Part shown: positions 57,747 through 64,000 of the stretch, piece by piece
Position numbering within the stretch: position 1 is the first letter of the stretch
Layout: each line of letters opens with the position of its first letter
Source: Streptomyces dioscori
Lineage (GTDB): Bacteria > Actinomycetota > Actinomycetes > Streptomycetales > Streptomycetaceae
NCBI RefSeq assembly: GCF_003024195.1
Contig: NZ_KZ679051.1
Coordinates: 270,926 to 334,925 of the forward strand
Reading direction: 5' to 3'
DNA: 64,000 nucleotides
The notes under the pieces: model-generated
What the model was told of the DNA's origin: nothing
The model's database searches: none
Seen by the model: only the letters and a program-made list of their open reading frames with translations
Made by a program: the position numbers and the translations under genes

Positions 57747-58160
57747 TTACCTGGTGAGGTGCTCGGGGCCGAAGGCCTGCGGGAGCATCTCGGAGAGCGG
57801 GAGGAGACCGGCCGGGGTCTCCAGGACGAGGTCGGGGCCGCCGAACTCGTACAGGAGCTGGCGGCAGCGGCCGCAGGGGACGAGGATCTCGCCGCGGCCG
57901 TCCACGCACGTGAAGTGCGTGAGCCGGCCTCCCCCGGTGTTCTGGAGCTGTGAGACCAGCCCGCATTCGGCGCACAGGCCCAGGCCGTAAGAGGCGTTCT
58001 CGACGTTGCAGCCGGAGACCACCCGGCCGTCGTCGACCAGGGCCGCGACTCCGACCGGGTAGCCCGAGTAGGGGGCGTACGCGCGGGACATCGCCTCGCG
58101 CGCCACCTCCCGCAGGGCCTTCCAGTCGACCTCGGCCGGTTCGGTCCCGGCCGTCGTCAC
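57747..58160 (-). CDS. cdd: Cytidine deaminase
   Basis: The 137-residue zinc enzyme turns (deoxy)cytidine into (deoxy)uridine. It has the substrate segment YSGYPVGVAAL, GCNVENASYGLGLCAECG (Zn Cys and catalytic Glu in CAE) and VPCGRCRQLL (two Zn Cys). GTG 58160 overlaps the upstream permease stop (GTGA), so translation is coupled. Confidence 0.95.
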   Translation of the reverse strand: MTTAGTEPAEVDWKALREVAREAMSRAYAPYSGYPVGVAALVDDGRVVSGCNVENASYGLGLCAECGLVSQLQNTGGGRLTHFTCVDGRGEILVPCGRCRQLLYEFGGPDLVLETPAGLLPLSEMLPQAFGPEHLTR

Positions 58161-59419
58161 TTGCCCTGCCCTCGCCGGTACGGCATGCCGTCCGCCTTCG
58201 GCATCCGCAGGCGCTGCGCGGAGAGTGCGAGGACGAGCAGCGTGACGACGTACGGGGTGGCGGTGACGACCTGGTTCGGGACCTCGTTGGTCGTGGTGTA
58301 CCAGAGGAAGACCAGGACGCCGATGAGCGTGGTGATCGCCGCGTTGACGTACCGCTTCTTCCATACGAAGTAGGCCGCACCGATGATCAGGAGCAGGGCC
58401 AGCAGGAGCAGCAGCGCGTGGACGTTGGTGCCGCCGCCGCGGAGCTTGAGGCTGTCGGTGTAGCCGAACAGGCCGGCGCCCAGGGCGAGTCCGCCCGGCA
58501 TCCAGTTGCCGAAGATCATCGCGGCGAGGCCGATGTAGCCGCGCCCGCCGGTCTGGCCCTCCAGGTAGATGTTGGAGGCGACCAGGGAGAGGAAGGCGCC
58601 GCCGAGTCCGGCGAAGCCGCCGGAGATGACGACGGCCAGGTACTTGTACTTGTAGACGTTGACGCCGAGCGACTCGGCCGCGACCGGGTTCTCGCCGCAG
58701 GAGCGCAGGCGCAGGCCGAAGGAGGTGCGCCACAGCACCCACCAGGTGACCGGGACGAGCAGGACGGCGATCACGGTGAGCGGCGACAGGTCGGTGAAGA
58801 GGCCGCCGACGAGACCGGCGAGGTCGGAGACCAGGAACCAGTGTTTGCCGTTGAGGGTCTGCAGCCAGTCCGAGAGACCTGGGATGTCGAAGGTGCCGAG
58901 CGAGTCGACGGGCGGCGACTGCTTCGACGTGCCGCCCTCCTCGCCCTCGAAGGCGAAGGTCGACAGATAGCGGGTGGCACCGAGGGCCAGGATGTTGATG
59001 GCCACACCGGAGACGATGTGGTTGACGTTGAAGGTGACCGTGACGACCGCGTGCAGCAGGCCGCCGAGCGCGCCGCCGATGATGCCGAAGGCGACACCGG
59101 TCCACGGGCCCCACTGGAAACCGGCCCAGGCACCGAACCAGGTGCCGAGGATCATCATGCCTTCGAGGCCGATGTTGACGACGCCCGCGCGCTCGGCCCA
59201 CAGTCCGCCGAGTCCCGCGAGGCCGATCGGTACGGCCAGGCGCAGGGCGGTGGACATCTGGCCGGTGGAGGTGATGCCGTTCGCGTCGGTGACGAGGCGG
59301 ACGACGGAGACGAGGACCAGCAGGCCCGCGATGAGCAGGAGCAGGACCGGGAGCGAGATACGGCGGCGGCCCCGGGCGGGCTTCGGCGCCTGCGGCTTGG
59401 CGACGGTTGCGGTGCTCAT
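58157..59419 (-). CDS. Nucleoside ABC transporter permease 2
   Basis: The 420-residue protein has about eight to ten membrane helices, with the BPD_transp_2 motif region GINILALGATRY-like and EGMMILGTWFGAW. It is of the YufQ/NupC class used for nucleosides with BMP-family lipoproteins. It overlaps the other permease by 4 bp (ATGA) and cdd by 4 bp. The two permeases probably form a heterodimeric channel. Confidence 0.92.
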   Translation of the reverse strand: MSTATVAKPQAPKPARGRRRISLPVLLLLIAGLLVLVSVVRLVTDANGITSTGQMSTALRLAVPIGLAGLGGLWAERAGVVNIGLEGMMILGTWFGAWAGFQWGPWTGVAFGIIGGALGGLLHAVVTVTFNVNHIVSGVAINILALGATRYLSTFAFEGEEGGTSKQSPPVDSLGTFDIPGLSDWLQTLNGKHWFLVSDLAGLVGGLFTDLSPLTVIAVLLVPVTWWVLWRTSFGLRLRSCGENPVAAESLGVNVYKYKYLAVVISGGFAGLGGAFLSLVASNIYLEGQTGGRGYIGLAAMIFGNWMPGGLALGAGLFGYTDSLKLRGGGTNVHALLLLLALLLIIGAAYFVWKKRYVNAAITTLIGVLVFLWYTTTNEVPNQVVTATPYVVTLLVLALSAQRLRMPKADGMPYRRGQGK

Positions 59420-60537
59420 CGGGCAGCCACCTCCTTCTTGGAGTTGTCGTTGGCGGCGGCGGCCAGTTCGGCACCGACACGCCGCTGCTGGCGGCGCAGG
59501 CCCCAGACGCGTACGGCCTCGTAGGAGACGACGACCGCGATCACGATGAGACCCTGCATGATCACCGCGATCTCCTTGTCGTACGCGACCGGGGTCGCGT
59601 AGTCGAGGGCGGGTGAGGCCTTGTCGAGGAAGGCGACCAGCAGGGCGGCGAAGGCGATGCCGACCGGGTTGTTGCGGCCGAGCAGCGCGATGGTGATGCC
59701 GGTGAAGCCGAGGCCCGTCGGGAAGGACAGGCTGTAGGTGTGGGCGTCGCCGAGGAGGATCGGCAGGCCCGCGAGGCCCGCCATGCCGCCGGAGATCAGC
59801 ATCGCGGTGAGGACCATGCGCTTGGCGTCCACGCCGGAGGCGGCCGCGGCGGTCTCGGAGGCGCCGGTGGCACGCAGGTCGAAGCCGAAGCGGGTGCGGT
59901 TGAGGACCAGCCAGTACAGGACACCGGCGAGTACGGCGATCAGGGTGAAGCCGTAGATCTCGCCCGCGTCGCCCATGTCGAAGCCGGGGAACCAGCCGGA
60001 CTCCTTCATCACGCCGGTGGTCTGGTTGTTGCCGAGCGGCTGGCCCCAGACCTCGGTGAGGGTGAGGTAGCCGATGAGGCTGGTGGCGATGGCGTTGAGC
60101 ATGATCGTCGCGACGACCTCGCTCACTCCGCGGGTCACCTTGAGGACACCCGCGATCCCGGCCCAGAAGGCGCCGGTGAGCACGGCGATCAGCATCAGGA
60201 ACGGGATCTGCAGGGCGGCGGGCAGCGAGACGTGCGCGCCGACGACCGCGGTCATCATGGCGGCGAGGCGGTACTGGCCGTCGACGCCGATGTTGAAGAG
60301 GTTCATCCGGAAGCCGACGGCGACCGCGAGGGCGGCCAGGTAGTAGACGCCGGCCTGGTTGATGATCAGGACCTGGACGTCGGCGAAACCGGCCTGCTCG
60401 AACATCAGGGTGTACGGCTCGATCGGGCTCTTGCCCGAGGCGAGCAGCACGAACGAGGTCAGCACCACGGCCGCCACGAGCGCGATGACCGGTCCGGCCA
60501 CCGCGAGGAGCACGCGCTCCTTGTCGAACTTCTTCAT
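59416..60537 (-). CDS. Nucleoside ABC transporter permease 1
   Basis: The 373-residue protein has about eight or nine helices and the family segments FNIGVDGQYRLAAMM, GVSEVVATIMLNAIA and TGITIALLGRNNPVGIAFAA (the EAA-like coupling region). It is of the YufP/NupB class. ATG 60537 overlaps the ATPase stop by 4 bp. Confidence 0.93.
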   Translation of the reverse strand: MKKFDKERVLLAVAGPVIALVAAVVLTSFVLLASGKSPIEPYTLMFEQAGFADVQVLIINQAGVYYLAALAVAVGFRMNLFNIGVDGQYRLAAMMTAVVGAHVSLPAALQIPFLMLIAVLTGAFWAGIAGVLKVTRGVSEVVATIMLNAIATSLIGYLTLTEVWGQPLGNNQTTGVMKESGWFPGFDMGDAGEIYGFTLIAVLAGVLYWLVLNRTRFGFDLRATGASETAAAASGVDAKRMVLTAMLISGGMAGLAGLPILLGDAHTYSLSFPTGLGFTGITIALLGRNNPVGIAFAALLVAFLDKASPALDYATPVAYDKEIAVIMQGLIVIAVVVSYEAVRVWGLRRQQRRVGAELAAAANDNSKKEVAAR

Positions 60538-62198
60538 CGGGCCTCGTCCTCCGGGGCTGCCTCTGCGGCTTCCGCCACCTGGCTTGACTGCTGTTCGTGC
60601 TCCACGTGCTCCAGGTGTCCGGAGGCCGCGCCCGTCATGGCCGAGCCCAGCTCCTCCGGGGTGACGGCCGCCGGGTCGGCGTCCGCGACGAGCCGGCCGT
60701 TGTAGATCACCCGGAGGGTGTCGGAGAGGCCGATCAGCTCGTCCAGGTCCGCGGAGATCAGCAGCACGGCGAGCCCCTCACGGCGGGCCTCGCGGATCTG
60801 GTCCCAGATCGCGGCCTGCGCGCCGACGTCCACACCGCGGGTGGGGTGGGCGGCGATCAGGAAGCGCGGCTTATGGCTCATCTCGCGGCCGACGATCAGC
60901 TTCTGCTGGTTGCCGCCGGACAGGGAGGCCGCCGTGACGTCGATGCCGGGCGTCCGGACGTCGTACTCCTCGACGATGCGGCGGGTGTCGGCCTGGGCGC
61001 CCTTGATGTCGAGCCACCTGCCCTTGCCCTTGGAGTTGGGCTTCTCGGTGACATGGCCGAGGATGCGGTTCTCCCAGAGCGGGGCTTCGAGGAGCAGGCC
61101 GTGGCGGTGGCGGTCCTCGGGGATGTAGCCGACGCCCTGTTCGCGGCGCTTGCGGGTGGGCCAGGAGGTCATCTCCTCGCCGATGAAGCGGATGGTGCCC
61201 GAGTCGGCGTTCTTCAGGCCGATCAGGGCGTCGACCAGTTCGGTCTGGCCGTTGCCCTCGACCCCGGCGATGCCCATGACCTCACCGGCGTGGATGGTGA
61301 AGGTGACGTCGTCCAGGACGCGCTTGGCGTCGCCGCCGGCCGCGTCGCCCGCGAGGGAGCCGGCGGCCGGGGTGTCTCCGACGGTGCCGGTCTCGCCGAG
61401 CGAGGCGCCGCCGGCCGCGTACACGGTGAGGCCCTCGACCTGGATGACGGGCTTGTCGGTGACCGTCGACTCGGCGGTCTCCGGGGTGGGCAGTTCGCTG
61501 CCGACCATCATCTCGGCGAGCTGGCGGGAGGTGGTCTCGGCGGGGACGGCCGTGCCGACCGTCGTGCCGCGGCGGATGACGGTGATCTCGTCGGCGACCG
61601 ACAGGACCTCGCCCAGCTTGTGGGAGATGAAGATGACGGACAGGCCCTCGGCCTTCAGCTCGCGGAGGTTGTCGAAGAGCGCGTCGACCTCCTGCGGCAC
61701 GAGGACGGCGGTGGGCTCGTCGAGGATCAGGATGCGGGCGCCGCGGTAGAGGACCTTGAGGATCTCCACGCGCTGGCGGTCGGCGACACCGAGGTCCTCG
61801 ACGAGGGCGTCCGGGCGGACCCCGAGGCCGTAGCGCTCGGAGATCTCCCTGATCTTGTCGCGGGCGGCGCCGCCGATGCCGTACAGCTTCTCGCTGCCGA
61901 GGACGACGTTCTCCAGGACGGTGAGGTAGTCGGCCAGCATGAAGTGCTGATGGACCATGCCGATGCCGCGCGCGATGGCGTCGGCGGGGCTGGTGAAGGC
62001 GACCTGCTCGCCGTCGACCGCGATGGTGCCCTCGTCCGGCTTCTGCATGCCGTAGAGGATCTTCATCAGGGTGGACTTGCCGGCCCCGTTCTCGCCGACG
62101 AGGGCGTGCACGGTGCCCTTGCGGACGGACAGGTGGATGTCGTGGTTGGCGACGATACCGGGGAAGCGCTTGGTGATCCCCGCCAGTTCGACCGACAC
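60534..62198 (-). CDS. Nucleoside ABC transporter ATPase (two ABC domains)
   Basis: The 554-residue ATPase has two ABC domains, as in YufO/NupA and sugar importers of the RbsA type. The first has Walker A GENGAGKST and Walker B LILDEPTAVL but a degenerate signature (GVADRQRVEI). The second has a degenerate Walker A (GVEGNGQTE) but a good signature LSGGNQQKL. The two make one complete site each by pairing. A Gly/Ala-rich insert separates them (~255-285). It is the first gene of the importer run and has the CTACGCGCGTAG operator 88 bp upstream. Confidence 0.93.
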   Translation of the reverse strand: MSVELAGITKRFPGIVANHDIHLSVRKGTVHALVGENGAGKSTLMKILYGMQKPDEGTIAVDGEQVAFTSPADAIARGIGMVHQHFMLADYLTVLENVVLGSEKLYGIGGAARDKIREISERYGLGVRPDALVEDLGVADRQRVEILKVLYRGARILILDEPTAVLVPQEVDALFDNLRELKAEGLSVIFISHKLGEVLSVADEITVIRRGTTVGTAVPAETTSRQLAEMMVGSELPTPETAESTVTDKPVIQVEGLTVYAAGGASLGETGTVGDTPAAGSLAGDAAGGDAKRVLDDVTFTIHAGEVMGIAGVEGNGQTELVDALIGLKNADSGTIRFIGEEMTSWPTRKRREQGVGYIPEDRHRHGLLLEAPLWENRILGHVTEKPNSKGKGRWLDIKGAQADTRRIVEEYDVRTPGIDVTAASLSGGNQQKLIVGREMSHKPRFLIAAHPTRGVDVGAQAAIWDQIREARREGLAVLLISADLDELIGLSDTLRVIYNGRLVADADPAAVTPEELGSAMTGAASGHLEHVEHEQQSSQVAEAAEAAPEDEAR

Positions 62199-62285
62199 GG
62201 GCGACTGCGACGGGGACGGTGACTGTGCGGCGAGCGGAGGGCTGCTGGACGCGTCGATGGCGTACTCCTTGGAAAAGGGGCCGAT

Positions 62286-62297
62286 CTACGCGCGTAG
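62286..62297. promoter_or_regulatory. Nucleoside-regulon palindrome CTACGCGCGTAG upstream of the importer ATPase
   Basis: An exact copy in the 302-bp gap between the BMP lipoprotein gene and the ATPase gene. Its presence suggests a second promoter inside the importer locus. The rest of the gap (62199-62500) holds no gene; a TAGTAG sequence ~20 bp upstream of the operator could be a -10 box. Confidence 0.8.
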
Positions 62298-62500
62298 CGC
62301 CCCTGCTTCAACTACTACTGCGGAGTCGGATGTTCTGGATGTATCCAGGAGCACCCAGGCATATCAATGCCTCCCGGACAGAACCGGATCATCCGCCGCG
62401 CGAACGGGGCGCGGGAAGGCCATCCTTCCCACACCCCGTTTTCGCGACCGTAACGCTGCCATTACAGCGCCCGATTGACCATGGTTACCGCGGACGGTTA

Positions 62501-63550
62501 CTACGAGGTCTTGACCTTGATGGTGCCGTCGTTGATGCCCGTGGTGGCCTTCTCCAGAGCCGCCTGCAGCTTGGCGTTGCCCTTGAAGTCGGGGTTCGAG
62601 TCCGCGAGGCCGACACCGCCGGTCTTGAGGGAGGCGCGCACGACACCCGTCTCGGGCTTGCCGTCCTGGACCGACTTGGCGAGGTTGTAGACCGCGCCCT
62701 CGACGTCCTTGGTGGCCGAGGTGAGGATGTACTGCTTGTACGCCTTGAGGGCGTCCTGGCTGTACTGGTCGGAGTCGACACCGATCGCCCACACCTTGGC
62801 GGCGGAAGCGGCCTCGATGACGCCCTGACCGGACAGGCCCGCGGCGTGGTAGACCACGTCGGCGCCGTCCTCGATCTGGCCCTCGGCGGCGGTCTTGCCC
62901 TTGTCCGGGCTGGCGAACCCGCCGTCCTCGGCCTTCTCGGTCAGGAACTGCGAGACGACCTTGACCTTCGGGTTCGTGTCCGCGACACCCTGCTTGTAGC
63001 CCGCCTCGAACTTGTGGATCAGCGGGATGTCCACGCCGCCGACGAAGCCGACGGTCTTGGACTTGGTGGTGAGGGCCGCGGTGACACCCGCGAGGTACGA
63101 GGACTCCTCCTCGTGGAAGACCATGTCGGCGACGTTCTTCTTGTCGATCGTCTCGTCGTCGACGATGCCGAACGTGGTCTTCGGGAACTTCTCGGCGACC
63201 TCGGCGACCGCCGGCGCGTAGGCGTAGCCCACGCCGACCACCGGGTTGTAGCCCGCCTTGGCCAGCGTCTGCAGGCGCTGCACCTTGTCGGCGTCGGACT
63301 CGCCGTCGGTGGGCTCGACGGCCTTGGAGCCGTACTTGAACTCCGAGGCGGCCTTCTCCATTCCGCGGGTCGCGGCGTCGTTGAAGGACTGGTCGCCCTT
63401 GCCGCCGACGTCGTACGCGAGGGCGATGCCCTTGCTCTTGCCGTCGCCGCTGTCTGCGGCGTCGTTGGACGTGCCGCCGCAAGCAGCGAGGGCGGCGGTG
63501 AGGGTAGCGGTCGCAACGCCCGCGACAGCGATTCGGGACACCCGGCGCAT
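62501..63550 (-). CDS. BMP-family nucleoside-binding lipoprotein
   Basis: The 349-residue substrate-binding lipoprotein starts at ATG 63550, with AAGGAG 9 nt upstream. Its lipobox LAAC puts the lipidated Cys at 24. The mature part has the BMP/PnrA segments ALAYDVGGKGDQSFNDAA, VGVGYAYAPAVAEVAEKFP and GFVGGVDIPLIHKFEAGY. PnrA-type proteins bind purine nucleosides, and the downstream ATPase, permeases, cdd and deoA support this substrate. It would capture nucleosides outside the membrane. Confidence 0.94.
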   Translation of the reverse strand: MRRVSRIAVAGVATATLTAALAACGGTSNDAADSGDGKSKGIALAYDVGGKGDQSFNDAATRGMEKAASEFKYGSKAVEPTDGESDADKVQRLQTLAKAGYNPVVGVGYAYAPAVAEVAEKFPKTTFGIVDDETIDKKNVADMVFHEEESSYLAGVTAALTTKSKTVGFVGGVDIPLIHKFEAGYKQGVADTNPKVKVVSQFLTEKAEDGGFASPDKGKTAAEGQIEDGADVVYHAAGLSGQGVIEAASAAKVWAIGVDSDQYSQDALKAYKQYILTSATKDVEGAVYNLAKSVQDGKPETGVVRASLKTGGVGLADSNPDFKGNAKLQAALEKATTGINDGTIKVKTS

Positions 63551-63605
63551 GGAACGTGACTCCTTTGTGCAAGCGCCCATACCAGGCGCTGGTTCCGCCG
63601 CAGCG

Positions 63606-63617
63606 TAACGCGCGTAG
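63606..63617. promoter_or_regulatory. Degenerate nucleoside-regulon palindrome upstream of the BMP gene
   Basis: On the minus strand CTACGCGCGTTA: one half-site is perfect, the other has two changes. It lies 56 bp upstream of the lipoprotein start, with TACGCT overlapping its end as a possible -10 box. Confidence 0.65.
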
Positions 63618-63695
63618 ACCAGACGGAAAACCCCTTCTGTCCGGTCCGTTATCGAGCTGTGGCCACAGATGCCGTACAGACTACGGAACGTCGAA

Positions 63696-63720
63696 CGCCC
63701 CTTGCGGGAGGCAAGGGGCG
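63696..63720. terminator. Hairpin upstream of the BMP gene
   Basis: CGCCCCTTGC and GCAAGGGGCG form a 10-bp perfect stem with a 5-nt loop. It probably ends a transcript coming from beyond the right edge. Confidence 0.6.
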
Positions 63721-63828
63721 CGCGACCTGCGACGGAGTCTGCCGGCAGGGCTACCGGCCGGTACGCGAGGCGTACGGGCCGGGTGTGTCGTCGACCGCGG
63801 GCTCATGGGGGCCGGCCCCCTTGAGGGG

Positions 63829-64000
63829 GCGGGGCTGCGCCCCTGCCCGGCCCGCGGTAGCCGGTCGACCGACGGCCGGTGGGGGTGACCCGCGCAGTTC
63901 CCCGCGCCCCCAGAGGTGGCGGGGCTGCGCCCCTGCCCGGCCCGCGGTAGCCGGTCGACCGACGGCCGGTGGGGGTGACCCGCGCAGTTCCCCGCGCCCC
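63829..64000 (-). repeat. 90-bp-period tandem duplication carrying two GC-core repeats
   Basis: Positions 63829-63910 and 63919-64000 are identical over 82 bp. Each includes GGGGCTGCGCCCC, GGTCGACCGACGGCCGG and an exact minus-oriented core at 63891 or 63981. The array reaches the window edge and may continue. The segment 63551-64000 contains no gene. Confidence 0.9.

Overview
The window is core chromosome of a Streptomyces (or very close relative). The DNA is very G+C rich with strong third-position GC bias and frequent GTG starts. The gene order is one I recognise from Streptomyces: hutH, adenylate cyclase, biotin ligase, pccB/pccE, maf, accA2, nucleoside genes, sigQ/afsQ1/afsQ2. I see no phage, transposon, integrase, CRISPR array, rRNA or tRNA gene. 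Nothing looks recently acquired. Family names come from reading the translations; no database search was run.

Layout. 1-9.8 kb: the 3' end of an MmyB-type regulator, an ABM-truncated globin fusion, a large secreted subtilase, a MacB-like ABC exporter, an L,D-transpeptidase lipoprotein and an LAXTG sortase substrate. 9.8-18 kb: a DEAD-box RNA helicase, a cold-shock protein with a hairpin/T-run leader, histidine ammonia-lyase, a GAF-GGDEF protein, an enoyl-CoA hydratase and a class III adenylate cyclase. 18-26.1 kb: an acyl-CoA carboxylase locus (biotin ligase, PccB beta, PccE epsilon, AccA2 biotinylated alpha) interleaved with an SGNH hydrolase, a 42-residue membrane protein and Maf. 26-34 kb: TetR and DeoR regulators, an LpdA-like flavoprotein, purine nucleoside phosphorylase and a phosphopentose/hexose mutase. 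34-42 kb: two PH-domain membrane proteins, deoC with two aldehyde dehydrogenase-type genes, and a uridine kinase. 42-48 kb: sigQ/afsQ1/afsQ2, their lipoprotein, VanZ and PspC-domain proteins. 48-56 kb: adenosine deaminase, an odd alpha/beta hydrolase, a LysR/MFS pair, an ECF sigma factor with a C-terminal SnoaL-like domain overlapping a STAS gene, and an AEC transporter. 56-63.6 kb: deoA, cdd and a BMP/ABC nucleoside importer.

Functional theme. The right two thirds carry a nearly complete nucleoside salvage and catabolism route scattered over 33 kb: uptake (BMP lipoprotein, ATPase, two permeases), deamination (Cdd, Add), phosphorolysis (DeoA, DeoD), a mutase for pentose-1-phosphate, DeoC aldolase and acetaldehyde oxidation. 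Five separate promoter regions in this set carry the same 12-bp palindrome CTACGCGCGTAG (four exact copies, one with two changes). In three cases it sits just upstream of a -10 box placed for a leaderless mRNA. I take this as the operator of a local nucleoside regulon.

The intergenic space has its own recurrent element. A 20-bp core, GGGGCGCGGGGAACTGCGCG, and close variants occur 23 times in both orientations, always outside genes, sometimes framed by inverted CTCAAACGCCGGACGGGCTG arms. Other notable signals are a GTGAC-N6-GTGAC AfsQ1 box between sigQ and afsQ1, a perfect TGAGTACGCGTACTCA palindrome, and several short tandem repeats inside or beside genes.
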